A stretch of DNA of 44,080 bases from Opitutia bacterium UBA977 (GTDB lineage Bacteria > Verrucomicrobiota > Verrucomicrobiia > Opitutales > Coraliomargaritaceae). The stretch lies in NCBI GenBank assembly GCA_002292345.1, contig DBBT01000050.1, forward strand, positions 11,391 through 55,470, written 5' to 3'. This document shows, one piece after another, positions 1 to 9,578 of the stretch. Under the pieces are notes generated by a model. That model was not told the origin of the DNA. It made no database searches and saw only the letters and a list, made by a program, of their open reading frames with translations. The translations under genes were made by a program, and so were the position numbers. Every line of letters begins with the position of its first letter. The stretch's first letter is position 1.

Positions 1-1182
1 CTCTTCAATGGTAAAGACCTCGCACATTGGCAGAATCCGTACGACTGGGGTAAGGCTGAAATCGTGGATGGAGAAATCCACCTCTCCACGGAAAAATCAA
101 AGTGGTTTCTATCAACCGTGCAGGAATATTCTGATTTCATCTTCGAAGTGGAAGTGAAAATGCCAGAGGGCAAATCTAATTCAGGGTTTCTATTTCGCAG
201 CCACAAATCAAAAAATAGGATGTTTGGCTATCAGGCAGAAGTTGACCCGTCCGACAGAAACTGGTCAGGCGGCCTCTACGATGAGGGACGCCGCAAATGG
301 TTCATCTCGCCGAACCGAGATCATGCAGCATCCGCAGAGGAACAAGAGCAGTCCATCGCTGCATTTAACAAACGCGCCGGCAATTGCTTCAAGCGTCATG
401 GCTGGAACAAATATCGCATCGAATGCCTTGGTGACCATATTCGAATCTCCGTCAATGGCGTCACAACGACAGATATCCATGACCATAAAGATGCCAAGGG
501 ATACATCGCACTTCAGCACCATGGTGAAAAAGGCCAGATCTACCGCTTTCGTAATATAAGAATCATGGAGCTCACCGCCGATGACACGGCCGTCCGCTCC
601 AGCTCAACCGAATGGACCTCTCTGTTTGCCTCCGACAACTTCTCGAATTGGACGAACTTAAACGGCGATGCCGTCACCAAAGGTTGGAGCATTGAAAATG
701 GGGTCGTCCACCGACTCAGTAGAGGTGGCGACATCATCACCAAACAGCATTATGAAAACTTTGAACTTCATTTCGATTGGAAGATTTCCGAAGCAGGCAA
801 TAGCGGCGTAAAGTATCGGACCAAAGGCGCGCTTGGGCTCGAATACCAAATTTTAGACGACGCGAAGCACCAGGACGGTAAGAATCCAACACACCGCGCA
901 GGTTCTCTTTACGAACTCGCAGCCGCCCCCGACAGCAAACCAATCCACGCCGTCGGCAAATGGAACCAATCGCGTATCCTCACCAACGGCATCACCATCC
1001 AGCATTGGCTCAATGGTGCAAAGATCGTCGACATCGAAGTCGGCAGCGACGTCTGGAACCAACGCTTCCAAAAGAGCAAATATTCCAAGAATGAAGGCTT
1101 CGGTTCATGGGCTGGTCCCATCCTCCTGCAAGATCACAACGACGAAGTCTGGTTCAAGAACGTCCAAATTCGCGAACTGTAA
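1..1182 (+). CDS. Double DUF1080 (3-keto-disaccharide hydrolase-like) protein, 5' partial
   Basis: The frame is open from base 1, so the true start lies upstream; 393 residues are visible. The first residues, LFNGKDLAHW, are the classic opening of a DUF1080 domain, a concanavalin-like jelly-roll fold linked to glycoside hydrolysis (3-keto-disaccharide hydrolase). A second DUF1080 domain begins near residue 203 (SLFASDNFSNWTNLNG) and carries the family's GNSGVKYR and GLEYQILDD-type motifs to the C-terminus. The first domain has the matching NSGFLFRS motif. Tandem DUF1080 proteins are common in Verrucomicrobiota and Planctomycetota polysaccharide loci. The next gene starts 7 bases after the stop, so co-transcription is likely. 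Family assignment is secure; the substrate is unknown. Confidence 0.85.
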   Translation, partial: LFNGKDLAHWQNPYDWGKAEIVDGEIHLSTEKSKWFLSTVQEYSDFIFEVEVKMPEGKSNSGFLFRSHKSKNRMFGYQAEVDPSDRNWSGGLYDEGRRKWFISPNRDHAASAEEQEQSIAAFNKRAGNCFKRHGWNKYRIECLGDHIRISVNGVTTTDIHDHKDAKGYIALQHHGEKGQIYRFRNIRIMELTADDTAVRSSSTEWTSLFASDNFSNWTNLNGDAVTKGWSIENGVVHRLSRGGDIITKQHYENFELHFDWKISEAGNSGVKYRTKGALGLEYQILDDAKHQDGKNPTHRAGSLYELAAAPDSKPIHAVGKWNQSRILTNGITIQHWLNGAKIVDIEVGSDVWNQRFQKSKYSKNEGFGSWAGPILLQDHNDEVWFKNVQIREL

Positions 1183-1189
1183 TTTCTCA

Positions 1190-2632
1190 ATGAGAATAAA
1201 AAAATCAGGCGCGATCTTTGCAATTTATTGCCTACTTACTGGCGCTTTCGAATTGCATGCCGAAGTCCACATGGGCAATGGCATAAAAATAGGTGAAGTC
1301 GACTGCGACTCGGCAATCATCTGGACCCGCCTGACCGCACACCCCGAACGCACCACCGACGGCCACTCCTTCGACCTCGTTACAAAAGACGCAAAAAAAC
1401 AGCCTATCTACGAAGACCTCAGCGTCATGAACGGCAGTGTCGTCGGTCAATCAGGCAGCATAAAAGTTACCTACTGGCCAAAAAATAAAAAGAGTTTAAG
1501 GCGTTCAACGAAGTGGCAACCAGTGCGTCAAAAAAGCCCCAGGCGCTCCACTACTTGGCAGCCCGTGTATTCGAAAAACGATTACACCCATCAGTTTAAA
1601 CTCAAAAACCTTGAACCGGGAACAGCATATGCTCTCCTGGTCGAGGGCAAACACAACGATGCCAATTGCCGCCTCAAAGGTGGCTTTCGCACTGCCCCTA
1701 AAATGGATCAAGCCAGCGACATACGTTTCGTCGTCACGACCTGCGGCGAATATCCACGGCGTGATGATCCAGTCAATGGCCACAAGATCTACCCACAGAT
1801 GCTAGCGCTAGACCCGGATTTCTTTGTCCATACCGGCGACATCGAATACTACGACAAGCCTGGTCCCTTCGCTAAAAACATCGACCTTGCGCGCTTTAAG
1901 TGGAACCGCATTTACGCAACGCCTTACTTGCGTACTTTTCACAATCAAGTCAGCAGCTACTTCATCAAGGACGACCATGATACCCTTAAGGACGATGCAT
2001 GGCCTGGACAGAACTACTTCGACCTAACATGGGAACAAGGGCTCGCCACGTTCCGCGAACAGGTACCTATGGGCGAAAAAACCTACCGCACCCTCCGCTG
2101 GGGCAAGGACCTGCAAATCTGGCTGGTCGAAGGACGTGACTACCGCAGTCCCAACAATATGCCGGACGGGCCTGACAAGAGCATCTGGGGCGCAGTACAA
2201 AAGCAATGGTTTTTCGATACCGTCCGTGCATCCGATGCGACTTTCAAAGTACTGCTCTCTCCAACTCCCATAGTAGGCCCTGACCGCTTGAAAAAGAACG
2301 ACAACCACTCCAACAAAGGCTTTACCCACGAAGGCGACGAGCTTCGCCAATTCATCGCAGCACAAGAAAACCTCTATATCGTCTGCGGCGACCGGCACTG
2401 GCAATACGCCTCGATCGACCCGAAGACGGGTGCCCGTGAATTTTCCTGTGGCCCGGGCTCCGATAACCATAGCGGCGGATATAGTGAACAGTTTCACAAC
2501 GACATGCATCGCTTTCTGCGGGTCAAAGGCGGTTTCCTGAGCGTCGATATCAACAGCGCCGCGAGCAAAATTACATTCCAACATCATAGCGTCGATGGCT
2601 CTGTTCAGAATCAAGAGTCTTTCACAAAATAA
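1190..2632 (+). CDS. PhoD-like alkaline phosphatase/phosphodiesterase, secreted
   Basis: 480 residues. I choose ATG 1190 because it opens with a typical signal peptide (RIKK, then a hydrophobic run ending LHA near residue 24); upstream in-frame codons lie inside the DUF1080 gene. An N-terminal fibronectin-like PhoD_N domain (IIWTRLT near residue 45) precedes the metallophosphatase domain. That domain shows HTGDIEYYD near residue 217, KDDHDT near 260 and GDRHW near 402, consistent with a bimetal phosphoesterase acting in the periplasm or outside the cell. A 14-codon tandem duplication sits in the linker (RRSTKWQPV at 104, RRSTTWQPV at 118). It follows the DUF1080 gene by 7 bases. Substrate is unknown; phosphate monoester or diester hydrolysis is inferred from the family. 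Confidence 0.8.
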   Translation: MRIKKSGAIFAIYCLLTGAFELHAEVHMGNGIKIGEVDCDSAIIWTRLTAHPERTTDGHSFDLVTKDAKKQPIYEDLSVMNGSVVGQSGSIKVTYWPKNKKSLRRSTKWQPVRQKSPRRSTTWQPVYSKNDYTHQFKLKNLEPGTAYALLVEGKHNDANCRLKGGFRTAPKMDQASDIRFVVTTCGEYPRRDDPVNGHKIYPQMLALDPDFFVHTGDIEYYDKPGPFAKNIDLARFKWNRIYATPYLRTFHNQVSSYFIKDDHDTLKDDAWPGQNYFDLTWEQGLATFREQVPMGEKTYRTLRWGKDLQIWLVEGRDYRSPNNMPDGPDKSIWGAVQKQWFFDTVRASDATFKVLLSPTPIVGPDRLKKNDNHSNKGFTHEGDELRQFIAAQENLYIVCGDRHWQYASIDPKTGAREFSCGPGSDNHSGGYSEQFHNDMHRFLRVKGGFLSVDINSAASKITFQHHSVDGSVQNQESFTK

Positions 2633-2643
2633 CCCCCTCCATT

Positions 2644-4272
2644 ATGTCGTCTTCTACCGAACAGATCCAATCCATCCAAAGTCGTGGCTTTCTTGGCCGC
2701 CTAGTCGGTTACAGTAAAATGACCGGCCCCGGTTGGGTGCAAGCGGCAGTCACCCTCGGCGGTGGCTCCCTCGTCGGTGCGCTCTACCTCGGCATTATTG
2801 GCGGATACGAGTTCCTCTGGCTGCAGCCACTGGCGATGCTGTGCGGCATCATCATGCTAGGAGCCATTTCTTATGTCACGCTCTCATGCGAAGAACGCCC
2901 GTTCCGAGTCATGCAAAAAAAGGTCTCTCCAACCCTCGCTTGGAGTTGGCTGATCGCGACTGTGATTGCCGATACCGTATTCTGCGCTGCACAGTTCTCA
3001 CTTGGCCGTGGTGCTTTGGAAGACAACCTAGGCTTCACGCCTGGCCCCTATGTGATCACTGGTTCTTTATTCGTCATCGCACTCTCACTGATCGCGATTT
3101 CTCAGAAAAACGAACGAGCTTCTCGCTTTATCGATAATCTACTCAAGGGTCTGGTCGCGGTCATCGTGTTCGCTTTTATGGGGGTCGTAGTGACACTCAT
3201 TAACAATGGCGCAGTCTCGTGGGGCAGCTTATTTGCCGGCCTCATCCCTGATTTCTCAGCACTGTTTAGGCCGACCGATCAAATCGCTGCCGCCATCGCC
3301 ACGACAGGCGAACATGCCGCTTACTGGACAGAGTATGTCACTACTGAGCAACGGACTAAGATCATTGCCGCATTCGGCACTGCCGTCGGCATTAACATGA
3401 CCTTCCTGCTGCCCTACAGTCTCAAGAAAAAAGGCTGGGGCAAACAGCACCGCGAACTCTCCCGCTTCGACCTCGTATTAGGACTGTTCGTGCCATTCAT
3501 CTTGGGAGCGTCCGCACTCGTCATTGCATCCGCCGCCTCTTTCCACGCTAAATACGCCGATGTGCTTGCCGAAGACGGCATTCCTTTCCCGCAAATGGAA
3601 AAAGCCTACTACAAAGTGCTGGATGGCAGCTTAGCCACGCACAACGAGGCATTCATCACACTCGACGACACAGCCAAAAGCGCGACACGTGCGGCCGCTC
3701 CCTTAGCGGAGAAACAGCTCGCCGCCATGCTCTCCAATCGCGACTCAGTCAATCTCGCTCAATCCTTGGAACCTTTTCTCGGCAAACATGCACAGACGAT
3801 TTTCGGTATCGGTGTGCTCGCCATGGCCATCTCAACATTGCTCGTGCACATGATGATGAATGGCTACGCGATCAGCGAAGCATTCAACAAAGTCGGCAAC
3901 GCGAAATACTTCATCATCGGCGCATCGATGCCAGCCATCGCCGGACTGTTTTCACCTTACCTTTGGAGTGGCGGCGCCAAAGCCGCCATGGCAATTCCCG
4001 CCTCCGTAATCGCCACCACCCTGCTACCTATTGCGTATCTCGCCTTCCTGCTACTAATGAACTCCGAGTCGGCACTGGGCGATAACTTACCCAAGAACCG
4101 CATCCTCATCAACGCACTCATGGCCATCGCCGCAGGCGTCGCGACATTCGCGTCGGTTTGGGCACTCTGCAACAAAGGCACCCCAGGCATGATCGGTATC
4201 GCTGGCTTAGTGATTCTCGCCGCGATCGGATTACGTGGATTTGCCTCACGAAACAAACAAGCTGCACAATAA
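2644..4272 (+). CDS. NRAMP-like multi-pass membrane transporter lacking DPGN
   Basis: 542 residues with about ten or more hydrophobic segments. The N-terminus has GPG followed eight residues later by GGGS (39-42). This spacing matches GPG-x8-DPGN of transmembrane helix 1 in SLC11/NRAMP metal transporters, so the protein looks like an NRAMP relative in which the metal-liganding DPGN is replaced by GGGS. I also see no clear MPH motif of helix 6. A hydrophilic insert of about 80 residues lies roughly between residues 300 and 385. It starts 11 bases after the PhoD-like gene and ends 8 bases before the oxidoreductase gene, suggesting one transcription unit. Fold assignment is moderate; the transported substrate is unknown, and Mn/Fe transport should not be assumed. 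Confidence 0.6.
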   Translation: MSSSTEQIQSIQSRGFLGRLVGYSKMTGPGWVQAAVTLGGGSLVGALYLGIIGGYEFLWLQPLAMLCGIIMLGAISYVTLSCEERPFRVMQKKVSPTLAWSWLIATVIADTVFCAAQFSLGRGALEDNLGFTPGPYVITGSLFVIALSLIAISQKNERASRFIDNLLKGLVAVIVFAFMGVVVTLINNGAVSWGSLFAGLIPDFSALFRPTDQIAAAIATTGEHAAYWTEYVTTEQRTKIIAAFGTAVGINMTFLLPYSLKKKGWGKQHRELSRFDLVLGLFVPFILGASALVIASAASFHAKYADVLAEDGIPFPQMEKAYYKVLDGSLATHNEAFITLDDTAKSATRAAAPLAEKQLAAMLSNRDSVNLAQSLEPFLGKHAQTIFGIGVLAMAISTLLVHMMMNGYAISEAFNKVGNAKYFIIGASMPAIAGLFSPYLWSGGAKAAMAIPASVIATTLLPIAYLAFLLLMNSESALGDNLPKNRILINALMAIAAGVATFASVWALCNKGTPGMIGIAGLVILAAIGLRGFASRNKQAAQ

Positions 4273-4280
4273 TATTTAAT

Positions 4281-5327
4281 ATGAAATTCGGAATTATCGG
4301 CACGGGAATGATCGGTGGCTTTCACGCCAAAGCAATTGCAGCCATGACAGGCGGTGAACTGATCGGTGCGGCTGATCGCGTGCTCGAACGCACGCAGGAA
4401 TTTGCCGAGCAATACAGCACCAAGGTCTACGACGATGTCGCAGCCATGCTTGCCGATCCAGAGATCGACATCGTCACCATCGGCACACCTTCCGGCGCGC
4501 ACTTCGATCCCGCCATGGCTGCGATCGAAGCTGGCAAACACGTCGTCATCGAGAAGCCACTCGAAGTCACCACCGAGCGCATTGACCAAATGATCGCAGC
4601 CGCCAAGGCCAAAGGCGTCACTATCGCTGCCGTGCTCAATCGCCGCTTCCATCCCGGTATGGATGCCTTTAAAAAGGCTGCTGATGCAGGTCGCTTCGGT
4701 AAGCTCACTTCGGCCTCCGCCTATGTAAAGTGGTATCGCGATCAAGCCTACTACGACTCCGCAGGATGGCGTGGCACTTGGGCACTCGACGGCGGTGGAG
4801 CATTGATGAATCAATCGATCCACACGATCGACGCACTACTCTACTTAGCAGGGCCAGTGAAGTCTGTGCAGGCCAACACCGCCTGCCTCGCCCACACCGA
4901 CATCGAAGTCGAAGACATCGCCGTCGCGATTGTAGAATTCAAGAATGGCGCACGCGGCATCATCGAAGGCAGCACCTGCAGCTGGTCCAAAGACGGCCAC
5001 CCTGCCCGCGTGCAACTCGCTGGCACCGAAGGCTCTGTTTTCCTCGCCGACGAAGCCTTTGAGACTTGGGACTTCATGAACGAGACCGACGAGGACGAAG
5101 CTATCCGCGCACAGTTTATGCAAGGAGTCGACGCCGGCCTTGGCGCGAACGATCCAACTGCGATCAACTTCTACCAACACCAGCGCAACTTCGAAGAAAT
5201 CGTCAACGCTATCGAAGAAGGCCGCGAACCCAGCACCGGCGCCAGTGAAGCGCGCAAAAGCGTCGAACTGATTCAAGCCATCTACAAATCCGCGCAAAAC
5301 AACGGCGCCAAGGTCGAACTCAGCTAA
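4281..5327 (+). CDS. Gfo/Idh/MocA family oxidoreductase
   Basis: 348 residues from ATG 4281, eight bases after the transporter stop; an earlier in-frame ATG would run through the transporter gene. The N-terminus is a Rossmann fold (GIIGTGMIGGFHAKAI) for NAD(P). The family EKP motif (VIEKPLEVT) lies near residue 93. The catalytic-region signature GGGALMNQSIHTIDAL lies near residue 173 and includes the usual His. Such enzymes oxidise or reduce a sugar or inositol carbon. The following TIM-barrel epimerase-like gene is a common partner, so a sugar oxidation/epimerisation pair is plausible. The exact substrate cannot be read from the sequence. No Shine-Dalgarno motif is seen before the start. Confidence 0.88.
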   Translation: MKFGIIGTGMIGGFHAKAIAAMTGGELIGAADRVLERTQEFAEQYSTKVYDDVAAMLADPEIDIVTIGTPSGAHFDPAMAAIEAGKHVVIEKPLEVTTERIDQMIAAAKAKGVTIAAVLNRRFHPGMDAFKKAADAGRFGKLTSASAYVKWYRDQAYYDSAGWRGTWALDGGGALMNQSIHTIDALLYLAGPVKSVQANTACLAHTDIEVEDIAVAIVEFKNGARGIIEGSTCSWSKDGHPARVQLAGTEGSVFLADEAFETWDFMNETDEDEAIRAQFMQGVDAGLGANDPTAINFYQHQRNFEEIVNAIEEGREPSTGASEARKSVELIQAIYKSAQNNGAKVELS

Positions 5328-5340
5328 AGTGACTACGGAA

Positions 5341-5358
5341 GATTACGATTAAGATTAA
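5341..5358 (+). repeat. Three tandem GATTAM hexamers
   Basis: GATTAC-GATTAA-GATTAA in tandem, followed by AAAAG, lies between the oxidoreductase stop and the dispersed 5' element. It is a short simple repeat in noncoding DNA; function unknown. Confidence 0.6.
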
Positions 5359-5378
5359 AAAGACAGCACCATCATACC

Positions 5379-5484
5379 TTGTTCATTCACTTGCCCAACG
5401 GGCACCCAGTCCACTCACCCCTGCGGGGCCAACTCGGCAGACCTCGCAGACCATCTACGCGCTACTCGCGCTTCGTCCCACTTT
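5379..5484 (+). repeat. Dispersed 5' element, copy A
   Basis: This noncoding block of about 105 bp ends 3 bases before the ATG of the TIM-barrel gene and recurs at 20629 and 42258. All copies share TTGCCCAA, CCCTGCGGG, GACCATCTACGCGC and ACTCGCGCTT in the same order, then CACTTT or ACTTT just before the coding region. CTGCGGGG (5421-5428) can pair with CCTCGCAG (5442-5449), with one G-U. A second small hairpin, TGCCC-AAC-GGGCA, lies at 5392-5404. Its position suggests a leader or promoter element, or a mobile noncoding repeat. Confidence 0.85.
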
Positions 5485-5487
5485 ATT

Positions 5488-6357
5488 ATGCAACTCTCAG
5501 GATTTACCGACGAGGCCGGACAAGGCCTCGCAACTCAAATCAAGGCCACGAAAGCACTCGGGTGGACGCACCTCTCTGCGCGCAGTATCGACGGCCAGAA
5601 CATCCACGACCAGTCCGAAGATGACTTTAACGCCGCCGCCGACCAACTCGACGCCGCTGGCATCCAAGTGATCGAGTTCGGTTCGCTGATCGGAAGTTGG
5701 TCAAAACCGATCGAGTCTGACTTCGCTATCACACTCGGCGAAATCGAGCGCGCCATCCCACGTATGCAGCGCCTCGGCACCAAGCTGATTCGCGTCATGT
5801 CCTACGCGCAAAAGCCATGGGGCGAGGATCAGTTCGAGGCCGAACGCTTTCGCCGCTTGCGCGAGATCGTTGCGCGCTTCGCCGACGCGGGCCTGCAAAC
5901 CGTTCACGAAAATTGTATGAACTGGGGCGGGTTCTCCGCAGAGCATACACTGCGTCTCATCGAGGAAGTTCCCGGTTTGAAACTCGTGTTCGACACCGGC
6001 AATCCCGTCTTTCAACGCGACCGCTCAAAATCTGCGCCCTACCCATGGCAGGACGCCCTCGAATTTTACCAAGCCGTCAAAGCACACGTCGCACACGTCC
6101 ACATCAAAGACTGCCTGAATCCCCCCGAGGGCAGCGACGAGCCAGAGCGCTACACGTTTCCTGGTGAAGGCCAATGTCGCCTACCCGAAATCCTAGAAGC
6201 TCTCAAGGCTGATGGATACGCTGGTGCTTACGCCATCGAGCCGCACGTAGCCACTGTCTTTCACGCAGCAGGAGGCAAAGCGATCGACAAGGAACAATGC
6301 TACAACAGCTATGTCGAGTATGGGCGTGCCTTAGAGCAAAAATTCACCGAGGCTTAA
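5488..6357 (+). CDS. TIM-barrel sugar phosphate isomerase/epimerase family protein
   Basis: 289 residues of the xylose-isomerase-like TIM-barrel superfamily (AP endonuclease family 2). Characteristic pieces are the N-terminal LSGFTDEAG strand, VHENCMNWGG near residue 140, LVFDTGNPV near 167, HVHIKDC near 204 and the C-terminal GAYAIEPH near 250. Together they supply the Glu, Asp and His residues that usually bind a divalent metal. The likely reaction is isomerisation or epimerisation of a keto-sugar or inositol, working with the upstream oxidoreductase. The start codon follows repeat copy A directly, with no Shine-Dalgarno sequence. The sulfatase begins 36 bases downstream. Substrate unknown. 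Confidence 0.85.
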   Translation: MQLSGFTDEAGQGLATQIKATKALGWTHLSARSIDGQNIHDQSEDDFNAAADQLDAAGIQVIEFGSLIGSWSKPIESDFAITLGEIERAIPRMQRLGTKLIRVMSYAQKPWGEDQFEAERFRRLREIVARFADAGLQTVHENCMNWGGFSAEHTLRLIEEVPGLKLVFDTGNPVFQRDRSKSAPYPWQDALEFYQAVKAHVAHVHIKDCLNPPEGSDEPERYTFPGEGQCRLPEILEALKADGYAGAYAIEPHVATVFHAAGGKAIDKEQCYNSYVEYGRALEQKFTEA

Positions 6358-6393
6358 CGCCCCTGATCAATCATGTAGAATCACACCTCGACG

Positions 6394-7812
6394 ATGCTCT
6401 ACGTATTCCGAATCCTAACCCTGATTATTCTCAGCGCCACAGCCGCTGTAGCGCAAAAAAGCAATGTCCTGCTCATCTGCATCGATGACCTACGCCCAGA
6501 ACTCAAGTGCTTTGGAGCCGACTATATTCATTCGCCAAACATCGATAATCTCGCAGCTCAAGGCCGCGTATTTAATCATCACTACACCAACGCGCCCACC
6601 TGCGGCGCCTCACGCTACACACTGCTCACTGGGCGTTACGGATCAGCCGGCAACAATGCACTATTCCAGCGCGGGAAAGATCTAAAGAAATCGTCAAACA
6701 GCGTCAGCCCAAGCATGCCCGAGTGGTTTCGCCAACATGGTTATACCACAGTATCGGTCGGCAAAGTCTCGCACCATCCTGGTGGACGCGGTGGAGCGAA
6801 TTGGGACGTTGCCACACAAATCGAGATGCCAGGCGCATGGGATCGCCATCTAATGCCATCCGGCGCATGGCAGCATCCAAGGGGCGCGATGCATGGACTC
6901 GCCAACGGCAACATACGTGAAAAATCAAACGAGCATAATTTGCTCGAAGCCTTTGATGGCGACGACTCCAGCTACCCAGACGGACTGATTACCACAGAGG
7001 CACTTGAACAACTCAGCCAATTAGCCGAAGCTGACAAACCATTCTTCTTAGCAGTCGGCCTGATCCGCCCGCACCTACCGTTTGGAGCTCCTAAAAAGTA
7101 TCTCGAGCTCTATAAGGACGTCGCACTCCCGCCGATTCCACATCCACAAAAGCCTAGCCATAAATCCACTTGGCACGGCTCTGGTGAGTTTATGCAATAC
7201 AACAATTGGCAGCGAGATCCACGCACAGATCCCGAATTCGCCGATAATGTGCGGCGTCACTACGCGGCCTGTGTCAGCTATGCTGACGCACAGGTGGGCA
7301 AGCTGCTTGAGCAACTGGAAAGCACGGGCCAGGCCGACAACACCATCATTCTAGTCTGGGGCGATCATGGTTGGCATTTGGGAGAACATTCCATCTGGGG
7401 AAAACACTCACTGTTTGAAGAATCCCTACATTCCCCGCTGATTGTTTATACCCCCGACATGCCGCAACCCGGCCAGCAGTCAGCTGCAATCGTTGAGACC
7501 GTCGACATTTTCCCGACACTCTGCGACCTTGCTGCCTTGGACACACCAGGGTTCACCGTAGGCAGTTCCCTACTCCCACAAATCCAAGACCCGCAGTCCG
7601 CCGGACACAGCGCCATCGCCTACACAGGCAGAGCACAAACCATTCGCACAGAGAACTACCGTCTAATCTTGCATAAGAACGGCACTACCGAACTCTACGA
7701 CCACCGCGAGCCCAATGCTGAGACCACCAACTTGAGCACAAACCAAACTGCGACGGTCAAACAACTCAGCGAAGACCTGAAAGCACGCCTGGAAAAGCCC
7801 CAAGCTCACTAA
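6394..7812 (+). CDS. Secreted sulfatase, iduronate-2-sulfatase-like
   Basis: 472 residues. A signal peptide covers about residues 1-20 (hydrophobic run ending AVA before QKSN). The metal site starts with D31-D32 (ICIDDLRPE). The sulfatase signature is [12 protein letters not shown] with Cys70, the residue converted to formylglycine (C-x-A-S-R type, needing an anaerobic- or FGE-type maturase not seen here). [18 protein letters not shown] supplies further metal and substrate ligands. It probably desulfates a marine polysaccharide in the periplasm or outside the cell, fitting the DUF1080, epimerase and uronate genes around it. The stop overlaps the convergent AraC gene's stop by 4 bases, leaving no room for a terminator. 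Confidence 0.92.
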   Translation: MLYVFRILTLIILSATAAVAQKSNVLLICIDDLRPELKCFGADYIHSPNIDNLAAQGRVFNHHYTNAPTCGASRYTLLTGRYGSAGNNALFQRGKDLKKSSNSVSPSMPEWFRQHGYTTVSVGKVSHHPGGRGGANWDVATQIEMPGAWDRHLMPSGAWQHPRGAMHGLANGNIREKSNEHNLLEAFDGDDSSYPDGLITTEALEQLSQLAEADKPFFLAVGLIRPHLPFGAPKKYLELYKDVALPPIPHPQKPSHKSTWHGSGEFMQYNNWQRDPRTDPEFADNVRRHYAACVSYADAQVGKLLEQLESTGQADNTIILVWGDHGWHLGEHSIWGKHSLFEESLHSPLIVYTPDMPQPGQQSAAIVETVDIFPTLCDLAALDTPGFTVGSSLLPQIQDPQSAGHSAIAYTGRAQTIRTENYRLILHKNGTTELYDHREPNAETTNLSTNQTATVKQLSEDLKARLEKPQAH

Positions 7813-8627
7813 AATTCTCGAACCAAATGTTGCCGATAGGCAACCGGCGACATGCCATAGAAACCTTTGAATTGGCGGCTAAAGAAATAAATGTCTCGAT
7901 AACCCAGTCGGTCTGCAATTTCACCGATTCGCATTTCACTGCTTTCTAAATAACGCCGGGCCTCGATCATTTTACAACTCACCAGAAATTGATTTGGCGG
8001 CTTGCCTACATGTTTTGAAAACTCACGGTCGAAATGCGATCGAGACCAACCTAATTGCTGAGCTAACGCATCAATAGATTTAAACGATTCTGGACACGTC
8101 CGCATCATTCGAATCGCCTCAGAAACCTTGGGATCCATAAAAGGCTCACGGGTATCCACCACTCCCGCACAGACACGAGCAATTAACTGATACATCACTC
8201 GCTGCAATCGAACGTCATCCCCACGCCGCACTGCCAACCTCATAATCATATCGATTTGGCGTTGAAACAGAGGTAGCGAATCGACCATGCCGCCCATGAC
8301 TGGAAAGCCTGCCACGTCGTCCAACATAGCCGCACCACTGAGCGGGATAAAGTGCGCCGAGAAACGCGTCACTCGTGCCCCAGAAGTATGCGCTGCTGAA
8401 ATCTTCTGATTTGGTGAAAAAATGAAAAACATGCCCGGCTTTAAGCGAAACGTCTGCCCCTCGGTGCTCAAATGCCCCTCTCCCTCCAAGCAAATCCAGA
8501 AGTTATAATGCGCGTCTCCTTGTGTCTGCCACTCCCAGTGCTCCACCTCGGTGCATAGATACGGAAACCACGGCCGATCCACCAAGTGAATACCGTCAAA
8601 GGGTAAGTCTGCTTTAATTGATCGCAT
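7809..8627 (-). CDS. AraC-family transcriptional regulator
   Basis: 272 residues. The N-terminal 160 or so form a cupin-like effector domain ([27 protein letters not shown]). The C-terminal 100 hold the paired helix-turn-helix of AraC/XylS proteins ([22 protein letters not shown] and [21 protein letters not shown]). It is divergent from the uronate-type operon that begins at 8703 across only 75 bases, the usual layout for a regulator of the operon it faces. It converges on the sulfatase, with stop codons overlapping at 7809-7812. It probably senses a sugar or uronate; the ligand is unknown. No Shine-Dalgarno sequence is visible. Confidence 0.9.
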   Translation of the reverse strand: MRSIKADLPFDGIHLVDRPWFPYLCTEVEHWEWQTQGDAHYNFWICLEGEGHLSTEGQTFRLKPGMFFIFSPNQKISAAHTSGARVTRFSAHFIPLSGAAMLDDVAGFPVMGGMVDSLPLFQRQIDMIMRLAVRRGDDVRLQRVMYQLIARVCAGVVDTREPFMDPKVSEAIRMMRTCPESFKSIDALAQQLGWSRSHFDREFSKHVGKPPNQFLVSCKMIEARRYLESSEMRIGEIADRLGYRDIYFFSRQFKGFYGMSPVAYRQHLVREF

Positions 8628-8702
8628 AAATAAGGAAATAATGCAAATTTACAGTGATTGAATCCATTCACACCCTCAACGCAAGTTGATAAACTCTAGG
8701 CT

Positions 8703-9488
8703 ATGATTCCTACTGAATACCTCTCATCCCTCTTTTCACTCGAAGGCAAGGTCGCCGTCGTCATTGGTGGCACAGGCGAACTCTGTGGAGCCATGGCCGA
8801 GGGCCTCGCCGCCGCAGGTGCTGAAACCGTGCTGGTCGGGCGTAGCGAAGAAAAGGCTGCGGCACGTCTGGCCAAGATTGAGTCCGCAGGTGGTCGGGCC
8901 TACTTTGAAAAAGTCGATGTCAATTCCAAGGTGTCGATCCAGAAATTACTGGGCGACGTCCTAGCGAACTCAGGGAAGGTCGATATTCTGGTGAACGGCG
9001 CAGGGGTGAACTCGCCAACACCGATCTTCGACATCGAAGAGGACGAATTAGATAATATACTGAACACTAACCTGAAAGCGGTACTCTTTGCCTCGCAGAT
9101 CTTCGGCAAATATCTGGTCGAGCGTGGCGAAGGTGGCAGCATCATCAACATCGGCTCAATGAGCGGCATCATTCCGCTCTCTCGTGTTTTCACGTATTCG
9201 GCGACCAAAGCTGCAGTGCATAATCTCTCAAAGAATCTGGCACGCGAATGGGCGGAGCAAAAAGTCCGCGTCAACACCATCGTGCCTGGCTTCTTTCCTG
9301 CTGAACAAAACAAAAAAGTGCTCAACCCCGAGCGTATCGCAGCCATTATGGGTCACACACCTGCGAATCGTTTTGGCGAAGCCAGCGAGCTGATCGGAGC
9401 GACGCTACTACTCGCGTCCGATGCGGGCAGCTTCATGAACGGATCCGAAATCGTCGTCGATGGCGGCTATGCTTCCATGACTATCTAA
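8703..9488 (+). CDS. Short-chain dehydrogenase, probable uronate/ketouronate reductase
   Basis: 261 residues of the classical SDR family. The cofactor motif is [13 protein letters not shown] near residue 20, an atypical TGxxxGxG with Cys in the glycine-rich turn. NGAG follows near residue 98. The catalytic Ser-Tyr-Lys are in GSMSG and YSATKAA near residues 147-168. The C-terminus reads [14 protein letters not shown], usual for the family. It is the first gene of a run that includes UxaC, so by analogy with SDR-type fructuronate/mannonate oxidoreductases it may reduce D-fructuronate to D-mannonate or act on a related keto acid. That role is inferred from context. A divergent AraC regulator lies 75 bases upstream. 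Confidence 0.85.
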   Translation: MIPTEYLSSLFSLEGKVAVVIGGTGELCGAMAEGLAAAGAETVLVGRSEEKAAARLAKIESAGGRAYFEKVDVNSKVSIQKLLGDVLANSGKVDILVNGAGVNSPTPIFDIEEDELDNILNTNLKAVLFASQIFGKYLVERGEGGSIINIGSMSGIIPLSRVFTYSATKAAVHNLSKNLAREWAEQKVRVNTIVPGFFPAEQNKKVLNPERIAAIMGHTPANRFGEASELIGATLLLASDAGSFMNGSEIVVDGGYASMTI

Positions 9489-9541
9489 ATCAGTTATCTA
9501 GCTATCAGTTCTCCAGTTACCTGTTCTCCAGTGATCAGTTT
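9489..9541 (+). repeat. Degenerate CAGTTAT heptamer array
   Basis: Between the SDR and uxaC genes the sequence is a string of 7-8-base units near the consensus CAGTTAT/CAGTTCTC (about seven units). A shorter stretch with the same flavour (AGCTATCCAGTCATCCGTTC) lies before argD at 19378-19397. Noncoding; function unknown. Confidence 0.5.
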
Positions 9542-9578
9542 GATTTCCCTCAACCGAAAACCAAACAACTTATTCCCC

